Shown here: positions 21,397 to 29,643 of the stretch, in pieces
Layout of the letters: each line of letters starts with the position of its first letter
Numbering within the stretch: the first letter of the stretch is position 1
NCBI GenBank assembly: GCA_016179055.1
Contig: JACOSC010000174.1
Location: 1 to 35,415 of the forward strand
Direction: 5' to 3'
Origin: Acidobacteriota bacterium
GTDB taxonomy: Bacteria; Acidobacteriota; UBA6911; JACOSC01
DNA: 35,415 bases
Made by a program: the position numbers and the translations under genes
Notes under the pieces: model-generated
What the model was told of the DNA's origin: nothing
The model's database searches: none
Seen by the model: the letters and a program-made list of their open reading frames with translations, nothing else

Positions 21397-21906
21397 ATGA
21401 CTTGTCCAAAATGTGGCTACGAACAGCCAGAATCAAATGAGTGCGCAAAATGCGGAGCGATTATAAGCAAGTGTGTCGCCGTCCCCCGGCAAAGGATGGG
21501 GAACGCGGTACTATCGCTACCGGAGGCGGCCGCCCCCATAGAAAGGGGGGCTCAGCCCGTCAAGGGTGCCGATGAGATTTTCTGTCCCAGTTGCGGAGCG
21601 ATCATCAAGCAGGCGGCCATCCTATGTGTAAAGTGTGGGGTACCGCCTTCCTCCAGCGGGGCGATCCGTCCCAAACGCAAAACGACGGCCCTTCTCCTCG
21701 CGCTGTTCCTCGGCATTTGTACCTGGCTCTACACCTACCGCCGGGACGCCTGGAAGTTCTGGGTCGCCTTCTTGATGGGCGGCTTCCTGACAGGGGCCGC
21801 GGATGTCGGCCTGAGCTTCCTGTTCGGCTTTGGCTGTTGGATATGGGCCGCCATTGATGTTCTCGTCCGGCCGGGTGAATTCTATACGCATTATCCCCAC
21901 CCGTAG
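21397..21906 (+). CDS. Double zinc-ribbon membrane protein
   Basis: A 169-aa protein with two Cys4 zinc ribbons: CPKCGYEQPESNECAKCG (residues 3-20) and CPSCG..IKQAAILCVKCG (about 63-81). Then comes a basic KRK and two hydrophobic segments (TTALLLALFLGICTWLY and WKFWVAFLMGGFLTGAADVGLSFLFGFGCWIWAA). The arrangement of zinc ribbon, basic residue pair and helical pair resembles TM2-domain proteins of bacteria, whose function is unknown. The zinc ribbons should be cytoplasmic. AGAAAGAGG lies upstream of ATG 21397. It sits between the FxLYD gene and the gene at 21929, with spacings of 20 and 22 nt, so the three are likely co-expressed at the envelope. Confidence 0.75.
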   Translation: MTCPKCGYEQPESNECAKCGAIISKCVAVPRQRMGNAVLSLPEAAAPIERGAQPVKGADEIFCPSCGAIIKQAAILCVKCGVPPSSSGAIRPKRKTTALLLALFLGICTWLYTYRRDAWKFWVAFLMGGFLTGAADVGLSFLFGFGCWIWAAIDVLVRPGEFYTHYPHP

Positions 21907-21928
21907 AGCTGAAGGGAGGAAATGTAAA

Positions 21929-22510
21929 ATGAGTGAAGGGAAGAAACAGTGGGCGGCCCTTGCAGCGATTTCAATATTAGCTTGCCTGGGTCCTATGTAT
22001 TGGGCTAAGAAGGCGGAACACGCGGTTATCCAAGCAGCGCAGCCGGTGGAAGTACCGGCGTGGGCCAAAGAAAAACCAAAGGTGGAAAAGGAACCTATCG
22101 GAGTTCGCGGGGAACTTCCGTCCGCCGCGCGACCTAAAACCATCGACCATCCCGATATTCAGTGGGAGGCGCAGCACATTGGCAACCTGCTATCGAAAGG
22201 GCAGCAAAGCCTCGACGGCGGACGTATCCCTGAGGCGAGCCTCGCTTTGGCCTCTGGCATCGACATCTTGAACGACCTTACCCAAGCGCCGGGCTTTGTC
22301 GTGGACGATAAATTCAAGAAGCTAATGTCTGGGGCGCACTATAACTTGGCCCTGTGCTGGCTGCGCATGGCGTGGGACCCGATGTTGTCCGACCTAATGT
22401 ACCGTCATCTGGAAACCGGCATGACGGAACTGAAAACCGCCCTGCGCTGGGACCCCTCCAACGACGCAGCCCGCCAAGCCCTGCGCCGCTTACAGACCGC
22501 CGCTGAATAA
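21929..22510 (+). CDS. Membrane-anchored protein with helical-repeat-like C terminus
   Basis: A 193-aa protein. ATG 21929 has GGGAGGA 8 nt upstream. Residues about 8-26 (WAALAAISILACLGPMYWA) form one membrane anchor or uncleaved signal. A Pro/Lys/Glu-rich linker runs to about 75, and the rest is helical: GNLLSKGQQSLDGGRIPEASLALASGIDIL, AHYNLALCWLRMAW and a closing ALRWDPSNDAARQALRRL, a pattern typical of TPR-like helices. No catalytic motif is visible. It is the third gene of the cluster with the FxLYD and zinc-ribbon proteins. A scaffolding role in the envelope is guesswork. Confidence 0.6.
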   Translation: MSEGKKQWAALAAISILACLGPMYWAKKAEHAVIQAAQPVEVPAWAKEKPKVEKEPIGVRGELPSAARPKTIDHPDIQWEAQHIGNLLSKGQQSLDGGRIPEASLALASGIDILNDLTQAPGFVVDDKFKKLMSGAHYNLALCWLRMAWDPMLSDLMYRHLETGMTELKTALRWDPSNDAARQALRRLQTAAE

Positions 22511-23270
22511 TCCCACGCGCGCCAGCGGCGGCCGGGGGGGTGATCAGGGCCCGAGCAGCGATTAGAAAGAGAGTCGGAAGCGGCGCGCCGTGGAAGCGAG
22601 AAAAGGCGAGCAATTCGGAGAGAGGTGGAGCGAAAGGCGAGGAAAGGGCGCGCGCTGCCATCGCCCCAGCGGGAAATGGCGAGGACCAGCTCCCGATGAA
22701 GGGAGACGGAAAATCGGCGGGCAGTGGCGGGCGGCAAATATCAAACCGCGCCAGCGGCAAAAGGCCGAAACAGGAGATGCAATTCAGGCATACGTCCTGT
22801 CAGACCGTGAATAGATTATGCACATAGGCCTGATTGAGTTTTAGGCGGGTGTATCTCCGATGACGGTATCGAAAAATTCATTACAGACAAGAGTTCCGCG
22901 AGGGCAGTAGCTGCGGCCGCTATTCAAAAGGCTGAAACCCAATTGTCGGATCTCCGTTATGGCGCATAGATCCGGTCGCTACCGCTTCCGGTTCTGTTTC
23001 AGTGCCGACCCCCTGAACAGTTGCGATTTAAGGATGCACAGTTTGTCCATCGCTATTCATTGTCATCTAAAATTCGAGACTAAGAAACCAACAGAGGCCA
23101 ACATACAGGCCAGAAGGGATCAATCCTCGGCTTCCCAGAGGTGGCTCTCGCCTCCGCGATCACCCGAAGATCTTCACGCCCGAAGCGGTGGGCGGTCCAC
23201 ACGTCTCGCCCACAAGGGATTGCGGCCGGCACCATCTGACCGCTCATGATCAAAGTGGTGCACAGTCATC
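22511..23270. other. 760-nt intergenic region, largely non-coding
   Basis: Two parts can be seen. From 22520 to 22760 the plus strand is very purine- and G-rich, with open frames on both strands of low-complexity Arg/Gly/Ser or Pro/Ser composition and no ribosome site or known domain. From 22760 to 23270 the only recognisable item is half a REP-A repeat (22964-23000). I see no RNA gene and no terminator. Confidence 0.5.
22964..23000 (-). repeat. REP-A half element (copy 4, reverse)
   Basis: GATCCGGTCGCTACCGCTTCCGGTTCTGTTTC is cut here into its head only: the arms GGTCGCTACCG and CCGGTTCTGTTT match the reverse complement of the REP-A head, and the other half is missing. Confidence 0.65.
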
Positions 23271-23507
23271 TTAGGGCTTGGGTGCCGGTGGCGGCAGCTT
23301 GCACGCGGCTACAACGGATTGAAAGCCGGCCTTATTGTGGCTCCCGTCACAGAACGGCTTGTTGGCGGAATGGCCACAGCGGCACAGCGCAATGACCGCG
23401 CGTCCGGAAACATCAAAGGCGTTTCCGGCGGCATCTTTGATCACGAAATTACCGCTGACCCGTAACGGGCCGTTGTTATTACATACAATGTCTGCAGGAT
23501 CACTCAT
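23271..23507 (-). CDS. CDGSH iron-sulfur domain protein
   Basis: A 78-aa protein whose second half contains the CDGSH signature CRCGHSANKPFCDGSH. Cys42, Cys44, Cys53 and His57 should bind one labile 2Fe-2S cluster in the 3Cys-1His mode of the mitoNEET family. The N-terminal half (NNNGPLRVSGNFVIKDAAGNAF) is the small beta domain seen in bacterial single-CDGSH proteins, some of which carry it as a middle domain. A Pro-rich tail closes the protein. The functions proposed for the family are redox or iron-sulfur transfer. It is a single small gene flanked by repeats, and no redox partner is encoded beside it. Confidence 0.9.
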   Translation of the reverse strand: MSDPADIVCNNNGPLRVSGNFVIKDAAGNAFDVSGRAVIALCRCGHSANKPFCDGSHNKAGFQSVVAACKLPPPAPKP

Positions 23508-23542
23508 AGCGATAGTTCCCCCTTCGAAATAATCCGTGCGAA

Positions 23543-23627
23543 TCAGAACCGGGAGCGGTAGCGACCGGGTGAGACACGCCCCGGCCTCCCGCCCTCAACC
23601 GCAGTCGGTTCTGTTTTTCATTCGTCA
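23543..23627 (+). repeat. REP-A palindromic repeat, copy 5
   Basis: A full copy from AGAACCGGGAGCGGTAGCGA to CTGTTTTTCATTCGTCACC. It shares its head with copies 1 and 2, and its ATTCGTC end with copy 1 and with REP-B. Confidence 0.8.
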
Positions 23628-23697
23628 CCAGCCATTATTGCCGGCGCTTGGTTTTTACGTAAAGATCTCCGTGGCGCGGCCGGCCTTCGTTTCAGAC

Positions 23698-24165
23698 TTA
23701 AGGGCGCGGGGTCTTAACCATGCGGATCTCTCTCCCGCCCTTGTCAAACTTCACCCGATCCATAAGCTGATTGATAAGGAAAATTCCTCGCCCATGGGTG
23801 GCCAGGAGATTTTCCGGGTGAGTTGGGTCGGGCAAGTGGTGAGGGTCGAATCCGATCCCTTCATCTTGGACAATGATAAAAATGTGTTCGTGGTTATCGC
23901 AGGCACAACAGATGTGCACGCGTTTGGCAGGATCCGATTGATTCCCATGAACAATGGCATTTATCACCGCCTCCCGTAAAGCCAACTCTATATCCGTTTG
24001 ATGTTGTCGTCCGGTCTCCGTACGTTGAACCAGAGCCATAGCATCGGCTATGACGCGATCGGCCGCATCGAGAGTGCTCGGGATTTCCCGCTCAAACTGC
24101 AGGTGAACATTTTCCGGGTTGAAATCACACTCTCGATTAGGTTCCGCCATAGGAGCATTGTACAT
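23698..24165 (-). CDS. RsbW-like ATP-binding protein (anti-sigma factor / serine kinase type)
   Basis: A protein of about 155 aa with a GHKL-type HATPase_c_2 domain: N box ALREAVINAIVHGN, G1 box DEGIGFDP and the glycine-rich HGRGIFLINQLMD. Proteins of this size and pattern are anti-sigma factors or serine kinases (RsbW/SpoIIAB type) that phosphorylate an STAS-domain antagonist and control a sigma factor or partner-switch pathway. No STAS protein, PP2C phosphatase or sigma factor lies beside it here. The start is unclear: ATG 24165 (weak AAGAG upstream) and ATG 24150 are both possible. A much longer frame upstream runs through the neighbouring gene's tail and is not used. Confidence 0.82.
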   Translation of the reverse strand: MYNAPMAEPNRECDFNPENVHLQFEREIPSTLDAADRVIADAMALVQRTETGRQHQTDIELALREAVINAIVHGNQSDPAKRVHICCACDNHEHIFIIVQDEGIGFDPHHLPDPTHPENLLATHGRGIFLINQLMDRVKFDKGGREIRMVKTPRP

Positions 24166-24326
24166 GGTTCTCTTGACAAAATTCAATAAACAATCCGTCC
24201 CACGGCTGCCCAAGGCAGGGCTATGGAACGTCGGCCGGCCGCCGGCCCTCAACGCATTTCCACAGGCCGCCTCTCGTGACGCGCATTTAACTTCTTTTCG
24301 CCGCGGCTGGGTTATCCCAACCTTCG

Positions 24327-26756
24327 CTATTTGCGGAATAAACGGATCTGGCCGCAACTCGCCATGGATGTTTCGGATTGATTGCCTTGTCCCGGCGCCC
24401 CAATAATGCGTATGCCATAGGCCAACTGTTCCGGGAAACGGGCCTTGAAAATATCGTAGGCGCGCAGCGGTTCGCCGTACGGCGCCCGGCGCGGCGCTTC
24501 CGGCAGGCGCGGGCCGCCGGCACGATATCCCGTCCATTGCACGTCAGGAACCATCTGCCAACGGTCGCCATCAAAGACCTCAAGCCTTACGGTCCCTTCC
24601 ACAAACCAGCCGCCACCTTCGAACAGACGACCGTCGTTATCGCCGCCCAATTGGAAATCCAACTCATTAAAACCTTGCGGAACCGGAAAGCGCACTCCAA
24701 AATAGGCCGAGGACTGGAACTGGTCATTGAAGGTATTCAGCTCGGTATAGCCGCTGGTTCCGGTGCAAAACTTCCAGACGCCCTGACGAATGGCATTAAT
24801 GTCGCGGTTACCGTTGCCGGTGGGATTCGTCACACTGCAAATGGCCACGGCGTCGGTGCGTATAGCCAAGTTTGGCACTTCGCTGTTTGTCGCCAGGCCT
24901 CGACGAGCGGTTTTCCGATTCGGGCTGAGCAGTCCATAGGCCACGATCCCGGTAGTGCCGACGTAAACCCGACCATCACGCACTATGGGCGTTGAGAATT
25001 TCCGGCCATCTCGCAAACTGTCGCTTTCGATCCCACCGGAAGAAATTTTTCCGTTGTTCGACCAATAAAGCTGCTCGCCGGTGAGGGCATCATAGGCGAT
25101 GAGTCGACTACTATCGGCGGTAGCGTCGCCGCTACGACCGCTGAAGTCTTTACGCGCATCCACCATCCATACAATTCCATTTTCTTTCCCGGTGCTCGAA
25201 ACAACGGGGATAGTGACCGTGGCGACCGGCGCCGAGGCCCACGATTCGGTAAAGCTGCTTTTCCCGCTATTGGGATCGACCGTAAGGTTCAGGGCCATAA
25301 GTTTAGCGTCACTCTGTTCAGGCCTTCCTTCTATGCTCGTACCGGTCAAATAGAGAAATTTGCGGCCATCGGCGGCTTCGAAGTAGGCGGGCGCGGTTTT
25401 AATACCGCCGTTGGTAGCGCCGTCCCACAGGCGCTTACGCTTTAACGCCGGATCATCCGGATTCAAATCTTCCGTTTCATTGGGGAAGCGTGTTGGTCCC
25501 ATGTATCCGCCCAGGAAATCCCGGTCAACCAGATAGGCGCGCCCATCCTTGCCCCCGGTAAAAAGCAGATTGCGCGTGGCCGTGCCTTCCTGAGAAGGCA
25601 GCACTATGACGGAAGAACCTCCGAGATCCCAATCCCAGCGATTCAAATGAGTCTGATTGGAGGGTGTGTAATAATTTCTGGATTGTCGATTCAGTCGCAA
25701 GGTTGGGCGCGTGAATAAGCGTAATATACTATTGCTGAGATCCGGCTCGCCCTCCGGCGGGGGATCGCCATTGCCGGTTACAATGTATAGATTGCCATCG
25801 GCATCGGCGCTCGGTCCTCCGACGCCCCATATGCCCGATCCGCTCTGGGCCACACTGGGAGAATAGATTTGCGGGGGCTCGGCCGGATTGGAGACTTTAT
25901 AACTGAAAACCCATCCGCGATAACTGGGGTCTCTGATGTCGCAGCGGGATGCGAAAACGATATATATACGGCCGTCCAACAAAAGCAGGGCGCCGCGCTG
26001 ATTGGTCCGCGCTGGGTTGAAATCAACGTCCATATAGCGGCCACGAATTTCAACCGGCCATCCGGGCCGTTCGCCGCCTGTGGACAAATCGAGCGCGTGC
26101 AAATAAAAGTGCTCGTCATCAGCCTCCGACGGGTTAAGGGATTTGTATCTATTGTTGACCAGGTTGGCCACATAAAGAGTGCCTGAGACGGAATCAATCA
26201 CCATGGCGCTCAGAACCCCGACTGGCCCTATAATATCCGGGCAGTTAAAATAGGGACTGGGCGGCCCCAAATATATTCCGTGATTGCGCGGATCCAAATC
26301 CGCCGCGTCAGATTCCACCGGCCAGAGCCACTCGCCGGTCTCGGCATCGAGGGCGTGAACACGATTCGTCATCGTTGCCGCATAAATCGTATCCCGCGGT
26401 CGGCCGCGAATACTGATGTTGTGGACAAAAAGCGGCTGTCCGTAGACTTGACCGCCCAGATCGCGTTCCCATAACTTGCCAAAGGAATCGGGGCGGACGT
26501 TGTCTGGGGTCAGTAAGGTTTCATCATCGTACCAACCGAGGCGGGCGTTGTCGCCGTGGTAGGTCAATATGTCGCCGGACCCGGCCATGGTAAACAACAC
26601 TGAAGATGTTTTGGATAAGAATAGACCCAGCATAGCCAAAATCGCCAGACCAAAAAAAGAACGGACCGTATGACGGCGCGTCAGGTGCGATCGGGAGTTT
26701 CCCGCGGCCAATCCGGATTGCCCTCGTGTGCGATAATTCGATAGGCATAAGAACAT
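24327..26756 (-). CDS. Secreted PQQ-type beta-propeller protein
   Basis: An 809-aa protein. Residues about 33-50 (SFFGLAILAMLGLFLSKT) form a signal or membrane anchor after a positively charged N terminus. Repeats of about 40 residues follow, of PQQ/quinoprotein type: YHGDNARLGWYDDETLL, GKLWERDLGGQVYGQPLFV, RVHALDAETGEWLW, GTLYVANLVNN, DGNLYIVTGNGDPP, GRAYLVDRDFLGG, RLIAYDALTGEQLYW, STPIVRDGRVYVG. The C-terminal 180 residues (from about 630) look like a separate beta-sandwich with FPVPQGFNELDFQLGG and WFVEGTVRLEVFDGDRW. This resembles large periplasmic or extracellular beta-propeller proteins; the conserved catalytic residues of PQQ dehydrogenases are not evident. AGGAGG lies 11 nt upstream of ATG 26756. 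Confidence 0.8.
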   Translation of the reverse strand: MFLCLSNYRTRGQSGLAAGNSRSHLTRRHTVRSFFGLAILAMLGLFLSKTSSVLFTMAGSGDILTYHGDNARLGWYDDETLLTPDNVRPDSFGKLWERDLGGQVYGQPLFVHNISIRGRPRDTIYAATMTNRVHALDAETGEWLWPVESDAADLDPRNHGIYLGPPSPYFNCPDIIGPVGVLSAMVIDSVSGTLYVANLVNNRYKSLNPSEADDEHFYLHALDLSTGGERPGWPVEIRGRYMDVDFNPARTNQRGALLLLDGRIYIVFASRCDIRDPSYRGWVFSYKVSNPAEPPQIYSPSVAQSGSGIWGVGGPSADADGNLYIVTGNGDPPPEGEPDLSNSILRLFTRPTLRLNRQSRNYYTPSNQTHLNRWDWDLGGSSVIVLPSQEGTATRNLLFTGGKDGRAYLVDRDFLGGYMGPTRFPNETEDLNPDDPALKRKRLWDGATNGGIKTAPAYFEAADGRKFLYLTGTSIEGRPEQSDAKLMALNLTVDPNSGKSSFTESWASAPVATVTIPVVSSTGKENGIVWMVDARKDFSGRSGDATADSSRLIAYDALTGEQLYWSNNGKISSGGIESDSLRDGRKFSTPIVRDGRVYVGTTGIVAYGLLSPNRKTARRGLATNSEVPNLAIRTDAVAICSVTNPTGNGNRDINAIRQGVWKFCTGTSGYTELNTFNDQFQSSAYFGVRFPVPQGFNELDFQLGGDNDGRLFEGGGWFVEGTVRLEVFDGDRWQMVPDVQWTGYRAGGPRLPEAPRRAPYGEPLRAYDIFKARFPEQLAYGIRIIGAPGQGNQSETSMASCGQIRLFRK

Positions 26757-26989
26757 GAGGTCAGCATCCTCCTATACATTACTAGCCCATTATCTAAGCG
26801 AGATGGGCGGACTTAGGATGAAGAAATGGTTTGATGGGGCTGGTGGCCTCCTAAACAGTCCCCTCTATTATATAATGGCTGGGAGAATTTTTAAAGAATT
26901 TTGGCAAAGGCGCTGAAGTTCGATCATAAGAAACAGGCGGATGACAATATACAGCCCCCCAGGTCCTGGAGTTTGGACAATTGTAGGGA

Positions 26990-27300
26990 GTGGGATACCG
27001 CCTACAATCCAAAGCTCCGAAGGAGCGCTTATTAAAGCCAGGGGCAAGCGCAAAGTAGCCCATGGAAAGATTGCGTCCCCAGCACGCCAGCCCTGAAAGG
27101 GCGCACTAAGGGAGCTCAATTCCTAGGCCGCCGTCGATTTCTTCCGTACGTATTCATCGAGCAGAAGGGTATCCCGCCCTTTCAGGGCTCCTATTTTCGG
27201 CCATGTTACGTACCAGGGGCAGCGCTTTCGCTTGCCCCTGGCTATTATAGCCCGCTCCTTCAGAGCTACGCGAACCAGCTTCGGGCTATGGCGGGGCTCT
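26990..27300. repeat. Mosaic of short palindromes around CCAGGGGC modules
   Basis: Several small hairpins are strung together: GCTCC-GAA-GGAGC (27012-27024), CCCTGAAAGGG (27091-27101), CCCTTTCAGGG (27177-27187), the strong CCAGGGGCAGCG-CTTT-CGCTTGCCCCTGG (27212-27240), and CTCCTTCAGAGC near 27255. The string AGCCAGGGGCAAGCG occurs at 27037-27051, and in inverted form in CGCTTGCCCCTGGCT at 27228-27242. Their halves lie in opposite orientation around a centre near 27130, so the whole block is a loose large inverted repeat. Similar palindrome mosaics occur between genes of several environmental phyla. Confidence 0.65.
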
Positions 27301-27398
27301 CGCTCGAAGTGGTGGGGACGAATGAATCGCACGGGGCCGGCTCCGCTATCGTCTGACAGTCTTATTATCGAATTGCAGTATATCCACTTTCCCTTGGC

Positions 27399-27427
27399 TT
27401 GTTTTTTCCGACTGTCCTTGATATAGT
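27399..27427 (+). promoter_or_regulatory. Putative promoter of the ABC transporter operon
   Basis: TTGTTT (27399-27404) and TATAGT (27422-27427) are spaced by 17 nt, 53 nt before ATG 27481. The spacing is ideal for a housekeeping-type promoter. No palindrome overlaps it. Confidence 0.5.
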
Positions 27428-27480
27428 GAGTAAAACATTTTCAGCAGGTTAACGAAGGGCGCAGTCGATCAGAGGAAATC

Positions 27481-28545
27481 ATGCCGAAGATCACCATCGC
27501 CAAAAAGGCCATCGAGTCCACGGCTACACTGTTTTTCTTCGCCGGTTTATTCGCCTATATCGCATGGCCCTGGCTAAATGGGTTTCGTCTGAAAGAACCT
27601 CCGCCTCACACTTTGGTGGTTTATGGTTTTAGTATCTTGCAGGAAGTCATGAGCGGGCGAATTTTTCCCGCTTTCCAACGGCACTATCAGCAAAAGACCA
27701 ATAAAAGGATACAGATACTTGGTTCGTTTTCCGGTTCCGGCACTACCACCAATCATATTCTCATGGGAGCGCCTGCCCAGGTCGCCTTACTATCCACGCC
27801 CGGCAACGCGGCCCGCTTGAAGCAAGCTGGGTTAGTAAGGACTGATTGGGCCAGCTTCCCATTTCGTGGGGTCATTGCCCGAACGCCCGTCGTAATTCTA
27901 GTTCGGCATGGCAATCCCAAAGGCATTCATGATTTCTCGGATTTGGTCAGAGATCCTATTGCCATAATTCATCCCGATCCGCTGACCAGTGGCGGGGCCT
28001 TATGGGCTATCCTGGCCGAATATGGCTCCGCCCTGACGCGGTCGGAAGCACAATGGGGCCGACCTGACCGCAGCGCGGCCTTTCTGCAGTTGGAAGGGAT
28101 ATGGCGCCGTATCACCGCGCTGACCGGGTCGGCGCGCGGGGCTCGTACGCAATTCGATAGCGGGTTCGGTGACGCTTTGGTCACCTATGAGCAAGAGGCC
28201 GTTTCTGATATGCGACTACACCGCTTCTCCGCAGAACTGATCATGCCGTGGGCTACCATCTTTACGGAACCCTTGGCGGTCATCGTGGATCGCAATGTAT
28301 CGGAAGCCGACCGACCGATAGTTAACGAATTTGTGAATTATCTATGGAGTGACGCGGCGCAATTTATACTCGTGGACGAAGGGTTCCGTAGCGTCACCCA
28401 CGAGAGTTTCAATCATGAGAGTCCTTACTTTCAGCCGATGGCTCATCCTTTTACGATCGCTGACCTGGGCGGCTGGGACCGGGCTTACGATACGATCATA
28501 CGAGAGATATGGGAAAAGCAAATTCTTCAAGAGCTGCGACCATAA
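27481..28545 (+). CDS. Sulfate-type ABC transporter substrate-binding protein
   Basis: A 354-aa protein. AGAGGA lies just before ATG 27481. Residues about 14-33 (TATLFFFAGLFAYIAWPWL) form an N-terminal membrane anchor, and no lipobox is seen. The rest matches the periplasmic sulfate/thiosulfate-binding family (Sbp/CysP, SBP_bac_11): LVVYGFSILQEV, FSGSGTTTNHILMGAPAQVALLS, TPVVILVRHGNPKGIHDFSDLV, HPDPLTSGGALWAILAEYG, GFGDALVTYEQEA and ATIFTEPLAVIVDRNV. The TSGGA and GD-L-TYE motifs usually contact the oxyanion. The protein should bind sulfate or a related oxyanion outside the inner membrane and pass it to the permease encoded next, whose start overlaps it by 37 nt. Confidence 0.85.
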   Translation: MPKITIAKKAIESTATLFFFAGLFAYIAWPWLNGFRLKEPPPHTLVVYGFSILQEVMSGRIFPAFQRHYQQKTNKRIQILGSFSGSGTTTNHILMGAPAQVALLSTPGNAARLKQAGLVRTDWASFPFRGVIARTPVVILVRHGNPKGIHDFSDLVRDPIAIIHPDPLTSGGALWAILAEYGSALTRSEAQWGRPDRSAAFLQLEGIWRRITALTGSARGARTQFDSGFGDALVTYEQEAVSDMRLHRFSAELIMPWATIFTEPLAVIVDRNVSEADRPIVNEFVNYLWSDAAQFILVDEGFRSVTHESFNHESPYFQPMAHPFTIADLGGWDRAYDTIIREIWEKQILQELRP

Positions 28546-29387
28546 ACGCGGCCAATGACTCCAGGGAGCGCGCCTTCACGCCGTTACGATTGCGCTTGGT
28601 AGTGCCGGTAACCCTGCTGAGTCTTATCATGGCGCCGCTGCTGATCCTACCCCTGGTGGCCATTTTCTTTTTTGCCGGCCGAGGCGGGTTCCCGGTGTTT
28701 TGGAAATCGTTTTCCGGCGCGGAATCCCAATTCGCCTTGCGGTTCAGCCTTCTCATCGCCACTTTTACCGCCCTGATCAATTCCATACTGGGCACCGCCG
28801 TTGCTTATTTTCTGGCCAAGTACCGCTTTCCCGGGAAGCGCCCGTTGAGCATTGTGATGAACCTGCCGGTGGCCATTCCCACGGTCGTGGTCGGTACTTC
28901 TTTGTTGCTCTTATGGGGGCCCCTGGGTCTGTTGGGTCAGTACCTCGACCCGATCGGATTTCGGCCGATGTTTGCGCCGATCGGTGTGCTAATGGCTCAT
29001 CTTTTTGTGACCTTTCCTTACATGCTGGGCGCGGTGAAGCCGGTGCTGGAGGAGTTTGAAGTAACTTATGAAGAGGCCGCCTACACCATGGGGGCTGGAC
29101 CATGGAAGACGTTTTGGTATATTACACTACCCGCGCTTAAAGGCGGACTATTTGCCGGAACGCTGTTGACCTTTGCTCATTCCCTGGGCGAATTTGGGGC
29201 GACCGTCATGGTTTCCGGCAATTTGCGCCTGCGTACTCAAACGGCCCCACTTTATATTTTCGCCCAATTTGAGGCCGGCAATATTTCAGCGGCCAATGCC
29301 GTGGCTGCGGTTTTAGCGTTAATTTCATTTATAATATTCTTAATATTGATCCGCTTTTCGGAAACCGAGCAAAAGCGGTTGCTATAA
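28509..29387 (+). CDS. Sulfate/molybdate-type ABC permease (CysT/ModB-like)
   Basis: A 292-aa inner-membrane permease with about six hydrophobic segments (from LVVPVTLLSLIMAPLLILPLVAIFFF to VLALISFIIFLILIRF). The cytoplasmic EAA loop reads EEAAYTMGAGPWKTFWYITLPALKGG and docks on the ATPase. CysT/CysW, ModB and the tungstate permeases all share this pattern (FRFSLLIATFTALINSILGTAVAYFLA). There is only one permease gene here, whereas classical sulfate uptake uses two (CysT and CysW), so it probably forms a homodimer like molybdate and tungstate permeases. The substrate is therefore not settled between sulfate and another oxyanion. The start at ATG 28509 overlaps the preceding gene. The ATPase gene follows after a 256-nt gap that contains repeats. 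Confidence 0.85.
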   Translation: MGKANSSRAATINAANDSRERAFTPLRLRLVVPVTLLSLIMAPLLILPLVAIFFFAGRGGFPVFWKSFSGAESQFALRFSLLIATFTALINSILGTAVAYFLAKYRFPGKRPLSIVMNLPVAIPTVVVGTSLLLLWGPLGLLGQYLDPIGFRPMFAPIGVLMAHLFVTFPYMLGAVKPVLEEFEVTYEEAAYTMGAGPWKTFWYITLPALKGGLFAGTLLTFAHSLGEFGATVMVSGNLRLRTQTAPLYIFAQFEAGNISAANAVAAVLALISFIIFLILIRFSETEQKRLL

Positions 29388-29643
29388 TTATTAGTATCTG
29401 ACAAGATGAAATTTTGCTGAAACGAATAAAATATTTTTTGGAGGGAGTTCCCTCACTTTATTCATGTAGATGCGGCTTCCAGCCGCATAACGCAAGAAAA
29501 GCGGCAAGATGCCGCTTCTACTTTGCGGATATTGGACGATATTCCAGTGCCTCCGACTTTTTTAATTTTACCTGGTTGATTCCGGCTCGTCCGGATTAGG
29601 TAGAAAAGAAGGGTTTGGTTGCGGCGCCGGCCACCGGAGAAAC
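29388..29643. other. Gap inside the transporter gene cluster with hairpins
   Basis: Two hairpins, TGCGGC-TTCCA-GCCGCA (29470-29486) and AGCGGC-AAGAT-GCCGCT (29500-29516), have the loop sequences of the REP-B inner hairpins in reverse order, so this is a decayed reverse REP-B. A small palindrome GAGGGA-GT-TCCCTC lies at 29441-29454. The gap separates the permease and ATPase genes. Confidence 0.6.

Larger units (their letters stand above)
26757..27480. other. Repeat-rich intergenic region before the transporter operon
   Basis: This 724-nt stretch has no gene. Positions 26990-27300 are a mosaic of short hairpins listed separately, and the promoter of the transporter operon lies near 27399-27427. 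The frames that cross it (for example on the minus strand at 26851-27119 and 27123-27332) are of low quality. Confidence 0.6.

Noticed and set aside
22540-22827. 95-aa plus-strand gene in the purine-rich stretch
   Set aside because: Low-complexity Arg/Gly/Ser composition, no ribosome site, and competing frames on the other strand.
24166-24537. N-terminal extension of the RsbW-like gene
   Set aside because: It runs into the end of the beta-propeller gene in another frame, and the domain is complete without it.
26990-27300. CRISPR array
   Set aside because: The repeats are palindromes of unequal length and spacing without unique spacers of constant size, and no cas gene is present.
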